Numbered from the stretch's first letter, positions 9,123 to 18,121 are shown. The stretch: DNA of 64,000 nt from CAVQFB01 sp963711675 (GCA_963711675.1 CAVQFB010000004.1:379235-443234); one strand, 5' to 3'. The notes: generated by a model from the sequence alone, not told the origin. Numbers and translations: made by a program.

Positions 9123-9471
9123 GGTGAGCGGCCGCCCCGCCGGCCGGTTTGACCGGCAGCAACTCCTGCCTGCGCTGGTAAAGCTTCTCTACGTAGTCCC
9201 TTCGAGTCAAACCCTGAGCACTGCTCGACTCGCCCAAGCTCTCCGACAAGTCCCGCAGGGGCATCTTCAGAATGGTCGCCACGGTAGCCCTATGTGCTTC
9301 TGCTATAGCCTTTTGCGCCGCCTGCTCACCGTGAACCTTGGCTAGTCCCCAGTGCATATACGCGCCACCCGCCGAGCGCAACCCCGAGACATATTCAAGC
9401 CGTGCCCATAGGCCGGAGATAGCTTGCAGGGTGGTGGAGGTCAGATCGTCAAAAGCCGACTTAAGGGTCAT
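9052..9471 (-). CDS. Conserved hypothetical protein
   Basis: A 139-residue, mainly helical soluble protein of unrecognised family. It lacks a signal peptide. The middle (residues 45-75) is Ala-rich and helical, and a short stretch LTRRDYVEKLYQRRQELLP is strongly basic. Its 3' end overlaps the last 71 bases of the LexA-like regulator gene in convergent orientation, which is unusual and could give antisense coupling between the two. The frame is intact and its composition is protein-like. No function can be assigned. Confidence 0.6.
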   Translation of the reverse strand: MTLKSAFDDLTSTTLQAISGLWARLEYVSGLRSAGGAYMHWGLAKVHGEQAAQKAIAEAHRATVATILKMPLRDLSESLGESSSAQGLTRRDYVEKLYQRRQELLPVKPAGGAAAHLSSVLYALLTLESTRRGASRPGA

Positions 9472-9519
9472 TAAATCTTTACACTTCCGGAAACTTGAAC
9501 CGTTACCTTGGTTACGTGT

Positions 9520-9539
9520 TCAGGCCCGCGTTGGCCTGA
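9520..9539 (+). promoter_or_regulatory. Leader hairpin upstream of the small exported peptide
   Basis: TCAGGCC and GGCCTGA pair perfectly around a six-base loop, 40 bases before the GTG start of the peptide gene. There is no U-tract, so it is not a simple terminator. It could be an operator dyad or an mRNA leader structure. Confidence 0.35.
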
Positions 9540-9578
9540 CATTATCACGGTGCAGCTTACTTGAAAAGGAGACGCACC

Positions 9579-9746
9579 GTGAAGAAATTTGCCCTGTCCT
9601 TGGCCAGCCTTGTCCTGTTCTTGACCGCAATTTCGGTTCCAACCAGCCTGATGGCGGACGGCAATCCCGCCCCATATTGCAGCGGTGGCAGCCCGTGTAA
9701 ACCGGCACCTCCACCGGCTATTCCGGCGGAATTCGTCCAGAGGTAA
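9579..9746 (+). CDS. Small exported peptide, 55 aa
   Basis: A GTG start at 9579 follows AAAAGGAG and opens a clear signal peptide (MKKFALSLASLVLFLTAISV), cleaved probably after MADG or nearby. The mature remainder is only about 25-30 residues, with two cysteines (YCSGGSPC) and a proline run (KPAPPPAIP). Nothing enzymatic fits in so short a chain. It sits between the LexA-like regulator gene and two membrane-protein genes, so it may be a signal, a bacteriocin-like peptide or a small envelope component. The role is unknown; the coding call rests on ribosome site and signal peptide. Confidence 0.62.
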   Translation: MKKFALSLASLVLFLTAISVPTSLMADGNPAPYCSGGSPCKPAPPPAIPAEFVQR

Positions 9747-9819
9747 GAGCAGAGGCTCGCGGCCCGATATCCAGTTGTGGGCTACCGCGTTTAAGCGGTA
9801 TAGTGCCACGCAGTAGCCC

Positions 9820-10572
9820 ATGACGCTTTCTCGACTGCTGTTCTATTACTTATGGATTGCGCCGCACCTACTTTTGATTGCGGTGGCTGTGCTGATGATT
9901 CGTCGCAGGCTATTCAGAGAATTTCCGGCCTTCTTTGTTTACTCAGTATTTGAGTTTGTCCAATTCTCCGTTTTGTTTGCTTTGGATCAGATTTCCTCGG
10001 TCTCCAGTCAGCAGTATTACGACGCCTACCTTTTTGGAGTGGCAGTGAGCGCCGCCCTTCGTTTTGGCGTCATTCACGAGATCTTTGAAAATGTCTTTCG
10101 AAACTATTCCGCGCTCGATCAGTTGCGGAAAGTTCTTTTCCGCTGGGCTACCGTCGTGCTCCTGCTAGTGGCGGTCGGCACGGCGACCTTTGCGCCGGGT
10201 GAAAATAGCCATTTGGTGGCGGCCATTTATGCCATCGGTCGCGCCGTAAGCATCGTACAAGCAGGACTGATCTTCTTTTTATTCCTTTTCACGAGACATT
10301 TCGCACTGACATGGCGAAACTACGTGTTTGGAATAGCTCTCGGACTCGGTATCTTTGCCAGTGTTGACCTTGCGACGAGTGCGATCAAGACTCAGCTTGG
10401 ACCGAACACTGCTGCTGAGATCTTAAACATGGTCAGCATGGCCACGTATCACTGCAGCGTCTTAATTTGGCTCTTCTATTTGCTTGCCCCTGAACACGAA
10501 ACCCGGAGAATCAACCAGCTTCCACCGCATGATCTCCAGCAGTGGAACAACGAACTTCAGCGGCTTCTGTAA
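9820..10572 (+). CDS. Polytopic membrane protein, about 7 TM segments
   Basis: A 250-residue protein with about seven hydrophobic segments (near residues 8-28, 37-57, 66-85, 105-125, 135-160, 168-185, 205-222). It ends in a polar tail, HDLQQWNNELQRLL. I do not recognise a family; it is typical of unnamed Acidobacteria membrane proteins. It is 3 bases from the next gene, so the two are co-transcribed. A short dyad TACCGC/GCGGTA at 9783-9800 lies just upstream. Its position after the small exported peptide suggests, without proof, a sensor or export partner. Confidence 0.68.
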   Translation: MTLSRLLFYYLWIAPHLLLIAVAVLMIRRRLFREFPAFFVYSVFEFVQFSVLFALDQISSVSSQQYYDAYLFGVAVSAALRFGVIHEIFENVFRNYSALDQLRKVLFRWATVVLLLVAVGTATFAPGENSHLVAAIYAIGRAVSIVQAGLIFFLFLFTRHFALTWRNYVFGIALGLGIFASVDLATSAIKTQLGPNTAAEILNMVSMATYHCSVLIWLFYLLAPEHETRRINQLPPHDLQQWNNELQRLL

Positions 10573-10575
10573 TCT

Positions 10576-11115
10576 ATGACTGTTGCTTTAACTCTGATTC
10601 TTGCGTCGCTAGTCAGCCTAGGGGTGTTGTTCTTTGCCGCTAGAGGTCGGTTTCCTCGCCGGAACGAAGTGGCCGATATCCGCGACCAGATCCGGTCGGT
10701 CGACCTCGAAGCCTTCCGCAACTTGATGAGTCCGGACGACGAGGAATTCCTGCGTACCCATCTGCCCCCAAGGCAGTTTCGCTCGGTTCAGCGAGCCCGC
10801 TTCATGGCCGCGGTGCAGTACGTGAACTGCGTGGCCGGCAATGCCGCCGTGCTGCTTCGCTTGGGTGAGTCAGCGCGCAGCAGTTCCGATGCTGCCGTCG
10901 TGGCAGCCGGTCAGGAGCTGGTGGACGCGGCTCTGCGTCTCCGCTTGTACTCACTCATGGTGGTGATCAAACTGTACTTCGGAGTCGTGTTGCCCGGTGT
11001 GAGACTTTCTCCCGCGGCGATTGCCGACCGTTACCAGCACATGAGTGGACTCGTCGGGCGACTCAGCCGCATGCATTATCCCAGCCGGACTGCCCGCATT
11101 CCCGCATCTCTCTAG
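10576..11115 (+). CDS. Single-pass membrane protein of unknown function
   Basis: A 179-residue protein with one N-terminal membrane anchor (about residues 3-22) followed by Arg-rich positive residues, which places the remainder in the cytoplasm. The body is helical, with an acidic cluster (MSPDDEEFLRTHLPPRQF) and a second hydrophobic stretch near residues 120-140. It starts 3 bases after the previous stop and so belongs to the same operon. I recognise no domain. It may form a complex with the polytopic protein encoded upstream. Confidence 0.65.
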   Translation: MTVALTLILASLVSLGVLFFAARGRFPRRNEVADIRDQIRSVDLEAFRNLMSPDDEEFLRTHLPPRQFRSVQRARFMAAVQYVNCVAGNAAVLLRLGESARSSSDAAVVAAGQELVDAALRLRLYSLMVVIKLYFGVVLPGVRLSPAAIADRYQHMSGLVGRLSRMHYPSRTARIPASL

Positions 11116-11128
11116 TTTGGTCGTAATC

Positions 11129-12181
11129 TCAGTGCGTGAATGACACGTTCAGCCCCGTGCTGAGGATGATGTCGTTCTGCTTCTTTCCGGCGGGCGGGTT
11201 GGTTACATACACGTCCGCGAAGGTGTTCTGCCACCCCAGCCATTTGCTGATCTTCGTCACTGTGCCGAAGTCGAAGGTGGCACGGTACTCGCCGGTATCG
11301 CTCAGGTCAGGGAAGAAATAGAGCTTTTGGGTAATGACCGTGTTGGCGCGGATCTTGTGCATGAATTCTTCGCCTATCTGCGCCGCAGAGAAGTTGCGTG
11401 TGAAGAGCGAATACTTTTCGTGGGTGTAGTTCACACCACCCAGCAGATCAAGAGTCGTGGAATCCCGTTTGATGACGTGCGCGCCAAGGCCACCGCCAAA
11501 CACCGAACGGAGATCAAGGGTCTGCAGCGCGTCAGTCATGAAGTCGGCGTTCACGAACGCGAACAGCTTCGGCGTCAAGTCATGGTCGTAGCGTGCTCCG
11601 CCCTGGACGGTGTTGGCGGTCGTGCTGGGAACCGCTCCCGCAGCGTCGTTACTGGCATACACCGCGTTCGAATAGAGACCAAGTTTGTCGTGGAGGCCCG
11701 TGCGAGCTGCGGTGAACGCCAATGCAAGACTCTTCGTCTGGCTGTTCCCGCGGGTGGTCGCAAATCCTACATTGGCGCCTCCATTCCAGCCTTGAAGAAG
11801 CCCGGGATGCTGCGACAACTTAAACGATTTCTGTTCCGCATCATTGCGCATGGCCACTACGGTCTCTTTGGGCACTTCCACCGTACCTGTGGTCTTGGTC
11901 GCGACTTCAAACTTGCCGTCTGAGGTGGTCACGGGTCCGACGACGGTTTTGCCGTCTTTCATGCCCACATGCAAGTCCTGGGTAGAAGTGACACTGTCGA
12001 CGGCATCCCACTGCACTGTGACCTCGCCTTCAAAATCGGTCTTGATCACCACATTCTTGCCGTCGGACTTCTCGATGTGGCCACTCAGGCGATCGCCGTT
12101 CTTGAGGGTAAGCTGGTCAGCGAAAAGGTGAGTGGAGAGAAAGAAGAGCACTACTACAAAGAAGCGTTGCGAACGCGGCAC
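11129..12181 (-). CDS. DUF481 outer-membrane beta-barrel protein
   Basis: A signal peptide ending at LFA precedes an SH3-like segment (residues 22-70, LKNGDRLSGHIEKSDGKNV) and a C-terminal DUF481 domain with alternating aromatic strands, as in the YdiY salt-induced outer-membrane proteins. The protein ends in a short strand with a terminal FTH, consistent with a barrel closing strand. Length (350) matches related Acidobacteria proteins. It is convergent with the membrane-protein operon before it. The function of the family is not established. Confidence 0.83.
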   Translation of the reverse strand: MPRSQRFFVVVLFFLSTHLFADQLTLKNGDRLSGHIEKSDGKNVVIKTDFEGEVTVQWDAVDSVTSTQDLHVGMKDGKTVVGPVTTSDGKFEVATKTTGTVEVPKETVVAMRNDAEQKSFKLSQHPGLLQGWNGGANVGFATTRGNSQTKSLALAFTAARTGLHDKLGLYSNAVYASNDAAGAVPSTTANTVQGGARYDHDLTPKLFAFVNADFMTDALQTLDLRSVFGGGLGAHVIKRDSTTLDLLGGVNYTHEKYSLFTRNFSAAQIGEEFMHKIRANTVITQKLYFFPDLSDTGEYRATFDFGTVTKISKWLGWQNTFADVYVTNPPAGKKQNDIILSTGLNVSFTH

Positions 12182-12296
12182 GGAATCCTCCCTTAAAAAA
12201 CAACCAACGAATTTTCCTCAATCACGCGGGCCCAGTTTCTTGGAATGGTTTACTGCGACGATGGCGCATCTTTCTGGCAGACGAATGCCGGTTACC

Positions 12297-13703
12297 TCAA
12301 TGTGAGTTCTTGGCCAGACTCTTCACCAGTTCGTACAAGAACGTCTGGCCCTCATAGAAGGATTGGACACTCATCCTTTCGTCGCGCCCGTGAAAGCGGA
12401 TGTCATCGCGGTCCATGAAGAACCCCTGGATGCCGTAAGTCGGAATCCCGGCGGTGCGCAAATATCGCCCATCCGTGGCGCCCATGACCATGGTGGGTAC
12501 GACCGGTACTCCTGGCCACTGAGATTCGGTGGCGCGTTTCACGGCGTTCAGGACATCGGGGCGCATCGCGGAGGCTGGTCCCTTACCCGGTTCGCCGCCC
12601 TCGATCGTGATGGAAACCTGATCATCTGCCACCACTTTTTGCAGCGTGCTCTGCACGTATTCCACCGAGTCCTCGGGCAAAACACGGCAGTTAACGTTGG
12701 CGGCCGCGAGCTGTGGCAATGCGTTCGCGGCGTGACCACCTTCCAGTTGCGTGGCGACACAAGTCGTCCGCAGTGTGGCATTCCAGGCAGGCGTAGCGGC
12801 GGCGACTTTCTCCATCGCTGCGTGAGAGCCTTGGGCAACTTGCGCAAGCTCTGCACTGATCGGCCCGGTCTCGATCTTTGCCATCTGCCCGAAATAGGCG
12901 GCGGTTACCTCATTGGTTTTCAGCGGGAAGCCGAATTTTGAAAGCCGCTCCAGAGCACCCGCGAGATGATAGATCGCGTTATCCGGCACCGGAAGCGAGC
13001 TGTGTCCACCCTTGTTGCGGACCTCAAAGCGGAAATTGATCACATACTTCTCGCTGACCTGGAGGTCGTTCGATATCTTCTTTCCGCCCGCAGATTCGCC
13101 CCAACCGCCCTCGTTCAGCGCCAGCTCCGCATCGATCAGATCACGATGGTTCTTGATGAGCCAGTCAATCCCGTTAAAAGGGCCGCCGCCCTCTTCGTCC
13201 GCGGTCAGCGCGACGATGATGTCCCGGTCCGGCTTGAATCCCTCACGCTTGTACCGGATCAGGTTGGCGATCCAGACCGCCGCCTGCGCTTTGTCATCGC
13301 CGGTGCCGCGACCATAGAAGAAGCCATCCTTCTCGATGAATTGGAAGGGGTCCGTGCTCCAGTCTTCGCGCCGGGCCTCAACCACATCTTCGTGGGCGAG
13401 GAGAAGGATCGGCTTGGCCGCTCCGGTGCCGTGGTAACGCACCACGAGGTTCGCTTTCTTCGGATTTGCCCCGCCGACAAAAATATCGGAATCGGGGAAT
13501 CCCGCAGCTTTCAAACGGGCGGCAGCCGCTTCAGCGACCGGAGTTGTCGAGCCAGTGGTAAAGCCAGATTGGATTTCAACAAATTGCTTGTAGATGTCGT
13601 GAGCAAGCTGCATGTCCGCCTGTGGCGGCATGGTCTGGGCGCCGAGCGTGAGCGCGCAGAAAAGCAGAACGGGAAGTTGTCGGAGCATTTGGCATTTTTC
13701 CAT
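12297..13703 (-). CDS. Exported M20 family metallopeptidase
   Basis: A 468-residue zinc peptidase. The start at 13703 gives a short signal peptide (LRQLPVLLFCALTLGAQT); the frame is open farther upstream without one. The metal-binding pattern is present: LLLAHEDVVEA, GRGTGDDKAQ with the bridging Asp, and LTADEEGGG with the catalytic Glu and metal Glu; a final LHGRDER-type His motif appears as FHGRDERM. The dimerisation domain lies between. M20 enzymes of this layout are carboxypeptidases or dipeptidases. Export implies scavenging of peptides in the periplasm. The exact substrate is unknown. Confidence 0.88.
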   Translation of the reverse strand: MEKCQMLRQLPVLLFCALTLGAQTMPPQADMQLAHDIYKQFVEIQSGFTTGSTTPVAEAAAARLKAAGFPDSDIFVGGANPKKANLVVRYHGTGAAKPILLLAHEDVVEARREDWSTDPFQFIEKDGFFYGRGTGDDKAQAAVWIANLIRYKREGFKPDRDIIVALTADEEGGGPFNGIDWLIKNHRDLIDAELALNEGGWGESAGGKKISNDLQVSEKYVINFRFEVRNKGGHSSLPVPDNAIYHLAGALERLSKFGFPLKTNEVTAAYFGQMAKIETGPISAELAQVAQGSHAAMEKVAAATPAWNATLRTTCVATQLEGGHAANALPQLAAANVNCRVLPEDSVEYVQSTLQKVVADDQVSITIEGGEPGKGPASAMRPDVLNAVKRATESQWPGVPVVPTMVMGATDGRYLRTAGIPTYGIQGFFMDRDDIRFHGRDERMSVQSFYEGQTFLYELVKSLAKNSH

Positions 13704-13860
13704 GATGCGCCTTTTGGCGCAACTTATGCCTGCTCCATACTCGGGCGACAATCCTGCTGAATGGATGGGTATCGCGATTGATGGATTGGGTACAGATTCA
13801 GCTTCGACACTGCTTAGCAGAGAGGTTGTGGAAGACAGATTTTCCGAACGAGCAGCGCCT

Positions 13861-14058
13861 TTAGCTCTTGGTTTCCGTGGTTGTCGATGGCGGCGTCTTG
13901 GCCTCTTCGGTCGGATGGTCCTTCATGCCGTCCTTGAGCGCACGGATACCTTCACCCAGACCTTTGCCCAATTCGGGCAGCTTCTTCGGACCAAACACGA
14001 GAAGCGCAATAAAGAAAATGACCAGCAGGTGCATGGGTTGGAATAAGCCTTCAAACAT
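13861..14058 (-). CDS. tatA: Sec-independent translocase subunit TatA
   Basis: A 65-residue TatA/E protein. It has a short N-terminal transmembrane helix (PMHLLVIFFIALLVFGP), the conserved FGPKKLPELGKGLGEGI hinge and amphipathic helix, and a charged tail. It forms the pore of the twin-arginine pathway for folded proteins, together with TatC, whose gene is not in this window. The length is near the short end of the family. It is monocistronic, between the M20 peptidase gene and the TPR gene. TatE cannot be separated from TatA by sequence here. Confidence 0.93.
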   Translation of the reverse strand: MFEGLFQPMHLLVIFFIALLVFGPKKLPELGKGLGEGIRALKDGMKDHPTEEAKTPPSTTTETKS

Positions 14059-14283
14059 GAGGAACCTCCCGGATGATCCGGCGCGTACAACACAACGTTA
14101 CCAAGCTCGGACCGCTCAGTCAAATATTCCTGCGAACGCGACGCCACCTATGTAATTGACCGACAGCTACTTGCCTAATCTGCTCAAACACGGGTCCCGA
14201 GCCAAAGTAGCGTTTTTCGCGGTTAAGTCATTACTTCCGTGACCTTCCGAACATTACCGGTCCGCTTTATGTTGCCAGAATAG

Positions 14284-14311
14284 CCGCGTGGAGGCAGGCA
14301 CTGCCACGCGG
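14284..14311 (+). promoter_or_regulatory. Inverted repeat at the ribosome site of the TPR gene
   Basis: CCGCGTGG (14284-14291) and CCACGCGG (14304-14311) are perfectly complementary around a 12-base loop and abut the GAAGGAG ribosome site of the TTG-initiated TPR gene. Folding of this hairpin could affect translation; alternatively it is a protein-binding dyad. Confidence 0.4.
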
Positions 14312-14322
14312 AAGGAGTTGTC

Positions 14323-15780
14323 TTGAAGCGTACGCGGTTGGCACTCATTCTTCTGGTGACGGCAATCATTCTTGCGACGCAAGCCCAGTCCCAGGTCAAG
14401 CCCTTGAACAGTACGCAAGTGATTGCTTGGCTGGCAGGGGGAGTCTCAAACAATCGCCTCATTCGCCTGGTAAAGGAAAACGGCACCGATTTTGCCCTCA
14501 CCCCTGAATACGGGAGCTATCTGAAAGCCGCGGGCGGCAACCCTGCCCTGATCCAAGCACTTCAGATGGCGGGCAAAAAGGCTCCGGCTAAGTCTTCACA
14601 GTGTTCTCCACTTCTCATAAAGGCAGCGGAATTCGCCAAAGGAAGGCAATTCGAAAAGGCAGAGAACCAGCTGCGAGAGCTGCTGCAATCAGACTCACAG
14701 AATCCCGCGTTGCACTTCGCGCTGGGGTATGCCTTACAGAAACAGGATCGCTGGGATGACGCGTTCGAGGAACTCACCCAATCGGCACAACTGCTGCCGG
14801 GCTTTCCCGAGACCCACAACCAGCTGGCCTATCTCTTCTTCCTCTCGGGCGACGGAGACAATGCCATCGCCGAAGCGCGCACCGCCCTCAGTCTTGATCC
14901 CGCCAATGCAGAGGCCTACCGGCGGTTGGGGCTAGGGCTATACAGCACGGGCCAGTATGACGCTGCGATGCATGCCTACGAGGAGTCCCTGGCACGTGAA
15001 CCCGAGAACGCCGACGCATACTACGACATCGGAATCACATTGCAGGACAAGGGCGACCTGCACGGCGCTGCCACAGCCTACCGGCGGGCTCTCACTCTGA
15101 ATCCGTCCTCCTGGGAGACTCACAGCAACCTCGGAATCGTCTTGCACGACCAGGGAAAGCTGGACGACGCCATCGCCGAATATCGCGAAGCCAAACGCCT
15201 CGCTCCGCAAGAGGAGTCTGTACGCAGTAACCTCGGCAATACGTTCTGCGACAAGGGTGACTACGATGCGGCCATTACCGAGCTACGAGGGCTGTATCAG
15301 ATGGCTCCGGCGTGGGCCAATGGACACGGCTGCCTGGCCAAAGCTTTCATGGCGAAGCATGAATACGCCGCCGCCGTCTCCGAGTTGCGATTGGCGGTGC
15401 AGCACAATCCTACCGGGTCGAACGAACACCGCATTCTCGGACAGGCCTTGCTGTTGGTCGGAAAAGATGACGAGGCCTTGAACGAACTGCAGACCGCCGT
15501 TTCGCTGAATCCCGATTCCGATCTGGCCCACCACTTCCTGGGAACTGCTCTTTTTGAAGCCCAGAAGTTCGAGGCTGCCGAGAAGGAATTCCGTCAGGCT
15601 GTGAACCTGAAACCGACGGCAGACAACCACTATTCGCTGGCCGCCTGCCTGATGACTCTGAATCGCTACGACGAGGCACTGGCGGAACTGGAGACTGCTT
15701 CTCATCTGGACCCGAGCGACACCCTCTATCGGGCGCGCAAGGAAGAGTTGTTGAGGCTGATGAGGACGCGCGAACAGTAG
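14323..15780 (+). CDS. Exported TPR repeat protein
   Basis: A 485-residue TPR solenoid with roughly ten repeats between residues 90 and 475, recognisable by the spacing of Gly-Tyr/Ala and by Pro at the ends (for example ALSLDPANAEAYRRLGLGLY). The TTG start at 14323 follows GAAGGAG. An N-terminal hydrophobic segment ending near TQAQSQ is a signal peptide. A small helical block with WLAGGVSNNRLIRLV (residues 30-50) precedes the repeats and is common in Acidobacteria exported TPR proteins. TPR proteins mediate protein-protein contacts; the partner is unknown. Confidence 0.85.
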   Translation: MKRTRLALILLVTAIILATQAQSQVKPLNSTQVIAWLAGGVSNNRLIRLVKENGTDFALTPEYGSYLKAAGGNPALIQALQMAGKKAPAKSSQCSPLLIKAAEFAKGRQFEKAENQLRELLQSDSQNPALHFALGYALQKQDRWDDAFEELTQSAQLLPGFPETHNQLAYLFFLSGDGDNAIAEARTALSLDPANAEAYRRLGLGLYSTGQYDAAMHAYEESLAREPENADAYYDIGITLQDKGDLHGAATAYRRALTLNPSSWETHSNLGIVLHDQGKLDDAIAEYREAKRLAPQEESVRSNLGNTFCDKGDYDAAITELRGLYQMAPAWANGHGCLAKAFMAKHEYAAAVSELRLAVQHNPTGSNEHRILGQALLLVGKDDEALNELQTAVSLNPDSDLAHHFLGTALFEAQKFEAAEKEFRQAVNLKPTADNHYSLAACLMTLNRYDEALAELETASHLDPSDTLYRARKEELLRLMRTREQ

Positions 15781-15927
15781 GCGGTCGCGTCTGGCGTTTC
15801 AGCTGCAGTGCAACCGGTAACGTGAGCGGACATGTACCGTCGTGCGTCGGCAAGCGTCGAGGCCGACCCTAGAATGAGTGCAAGCACAGGATCAGAAAGT
15901 CTTTAAAGCCAGCCCAGGGAGCAGGAT

Positions 15928-16593
15928 ATGGAGTCGACCAGAACAATGAATCCTTCCAGCGGACAAACGATATCGCAAGCGGTTTTACCTGCCGGCAGAG
16001 ACGTACAGCGGACAGCGCAATCGGCAATCGGCAATATTGCCGAAAGAACGGGCACGCCCACACCGAAATCCGGCTATGGGTTGCCGTGCGCAAAGTGCCG
16101 CAAATATTACGCGGCTGATTTGCCGTCATGCCCGATCTGCCATTCGACGCAGCGGGTTTCTCCCATCGAGACTCCAGCGAGAACAATCCGGCCTTCGACT
16201 GAGCCCCCGGTGGATCCTGTCGCTCTCGAAGAGGAACGCGAGCGCTTCCTTCGCGACTTCAAGTCCCACGTTCTCAGCGCTTCACTCGAGATCAATACCA
16301 CGACCACGTCCCCGCAGCAGTGCCGCCTTACGGCGAATCACGCCGGCAGCGACGAACCCGCGACCATCTGCCAGTGCTGCTACAACCACCTGCAGGAGCG
16401 TGCCGACCTGATGGAAGGCGCACTGCATATGGACCTGCGCGAGGCCACCCAGATTATTTACGACGCTGTCTGGTCGGACTCCTCGGACCCGAGCAAAACC
16501 TACCAGAACGCGGCCCAGGCTCTGCTTACGGAGATGCGCAACCGCGCCGGAATCGCGCTCGTGCTGGGTCCTTTGCAAACCCTGCCGCACTAA
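15928..16593 (+). CDS. Zinc-ribbon-containing hypothetical protein
   Basis: A 221-residue soluble protein. Residues 52-72 hold two CxxC pairs (CAKCRKYY and CPICHST) that form a zinc ribbon, and CQCC near residue 150 adds further cysteines. Two acidic helical regions follow; the end is helical and hydrophobic. I recognise no enzyme motif. The second cysteine cluster could bind another metal. The frame is intact with normal codon use. It is convergent with the exported protein gene that follows. Confidence 0.68.
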   Translation: MESTRTMNPSSGQTISQAVLPAGRDVQRTAQSAIGNIAERTGTPTPKSGYGLPCAKCRKYYAADLPSCPICHSTQRVSPIETPARTIRPSTEPPVDPVALEEERERFLRDFKSHVLSASLEINTTTTSPQQCRLTANHAGSDEPATICQCCYNHLQERADLMEGALHMDLREATQIIYDAVWSDSSDPSKTYQNAAQALLTEMRNRAGIALVLGPLQTLPH

Positions 16594-16603
16594 GCCCTCG
16601 GGC

Positions 16604-17119
16604 CTATTGCGTTTTGATGCTGACCCACTTCTTGCCAGCGTACAGCCGGTAGCCGCCGCTATCTTCCACGATCTTCAGCGGAACCGGACGCTTCAGGTTG
16701 TCGTCCGTGCTTGCGTCGACCGAGAAGAGATCATTGGCGCCAACGTCCATAACCAGAAACTTCCCGTCTTTGCTGAAGCCGAATCCGTATTCGCCCGGAC
16801 CCAGGCTCTTGCCGCCGATATCCAACTTCACCTCGGTAATCAGCAATCCCTGGTATTTCTGGGCGACATCCGCCGCGTAACCTGAGGTGTCAACAAATCC
16901 CGCCAGAACCAGTTTTCCGTCCGGGGTAGCGCGAATGCCGGCCGAATTTCGCAACTGCACCGGTGCTGACTGGCCACGGAAAAAGTAGTCCTTGGGAACT
17001 ACCTTCTTGACGTCGTCGCTGTTGAGTACTCCTGGTTTCGCTTGCTGGGCAGCCGCTGCGGAAACCAGAAGGGCGGTCAGAAGGATTGGTGCAATAAGGC
17101 GGAAGGATCTCATTCGCAT
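16604..17119 (-). CDS. Exported hypothetical protein
   Basis: A 171-residue protein with a strong signal peptide (about residues 1-25, ending AAAAQQ). The mature region is a small beta-rich domain with the repeated phrases RATPDGKLVLAGFVD and LDIGGKSLGPGEYGFGF, which suggests a compact sandwich fold. No catalytic or metal motif is visible. Proteins like this occur in several Acidobacteria (inference from style). It lies alone and is transcribed toward the zinc-ribbon gene. Confidence 0.68.
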   Translation of the reverse strand: MRMRSFRLIAPILLTALLVSAAAAQQAKPGVLNSDDVKKVVPKDYFFRGQSAPVQLRNSAGIRATPDGKLVLAGFVDTSGYAADVAQKYQGLLITEVKLDIGGKSLGPGEYGFGFSKDGKFLVMDVGANDLFSVDASTDDNLKRPVPLKIVEDSGGYRLYAGKKWVSIKTQ

Positions 17120-17248
17120 CTCCTGTTATCTATTTCTAGAGTGGTGTTCTGGGAAGCTCACAATTTACGCTTTTGTGGGAGACAGGCGCAAGGACGAGAT
17201 CACAACGCCATGTGAGGTTGCCAAGGTGCGTTGTCTTTAGGCGGATAG

Positions 17249-17953
17249 CTATTGCTGCTTCGCTTGCGCAAAACGCATCCGGCCAAATGCGCTCGGGACA
17301 TGGAAGTTCGGTTCAGGCGTGTTGGTCGGCTGCCACGCGGAATAGAAACGGGGCTCTTTTTTGCCTTCGACGCGAAAGAAGTTAGCCCGCCAGACAGCAG
17401 CAGGATCGAAGTGACTGGTTAAGGCCTTGATCGGAACCGCGATTTCGGCAGACCAGGTGTGAGACTGCGCATCCAGCCATACGGAACGCTTCATTCCGCT
17501 TTTCAGATCCTCAAGCGGGCCCGGAGAAATGTCGAGATCAATCCAGAGTCCGTTGGGGCTGACTTCAAACTCCTTATAAAATCGCGGTCGCGCCGGGTCC
17601 GGCTGGAGAAATACCTCCGCGACGTCACGATCCCAAAGACGATCGCGGCGTCCGTCAGGATCCGAATCGTCAAACACAAAGAGCTCTCGATAGCGGCATT
17701 CGAATCTCATGTAAAAAGTGACTGGGGTCCATAAGAGACGCACAGTCGTCTGTCGCTCCGGATCTTCATTGTTCCCCTGCCAGTCCGCGCAGAAAGTAAC
17801 GGGGTTTGCAGTTTGCCACTCCGGAACTGGATGCTGCGCGTCTAGACGAATCTCGTGCGAGATTCCGGCGGCGACAATCTCTGAACTGTCCGGCGAACAG
17901 CGCGACTTTGGAGAGTCTTGGCTCATCATAAGTACCGAGAAGAAGACCACCAT
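17249..17953 (-). CDS. CBM9-like carbohydrate-binding domain protein
   Basis: A 234-residue protein consisting essentially of one CBM9-like (DUF1083) beta-sandwich: RLLWTPVTFYMRFECRY, DVAEVFLQPDPARP, YKEFEVSPNGLWIDL and WSAEIAVPIKAL follow the order of that family. Such domains bind sugars and often accompany glycosidases, but here no catalytic module follows. The N-terminal residues (VVFFSVLMM) form only a weak export signal. No carbohydrate-active gene adjoins it. Confidence 0.8.
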   Translation of the reverse strand: MVVFFSVLMMSQDSPKSRCSPDSSEIVAAGISHEIRLDAQHPVPEWQTANPVTFCADWQGNNEDPERQTTVRLLWTPVTFYMRFECRYRELFVFDDSDPDGRRDRLWDRDVAEVFLQPDPARPRFYKEFEVSPNGLWIDLDISPGPLEDLKSGMKRSVWLDAQSHTWSAEIAVPIKALTSHFDPAAVWRANFFRVEGKKEPRFYSAWQPTNTPEPNFHVPSAFGRMRFAQAKQQ

Positions 17954-18121
17954 CAGGCCGAATCCAAGTTTAGCCGTCAGACAATCCTCCGGATGGCTGG
18001 AACATGGAGTCCATCATCGCACAGCCAAATTGCAACGAAGCAAGACCCAATTCCACAATTTCGGTTTGGCCGCAAGAACTGGATAGCTCACCAGGCCGCC
18101 GGTTCTTAGACTGTCCTCACT

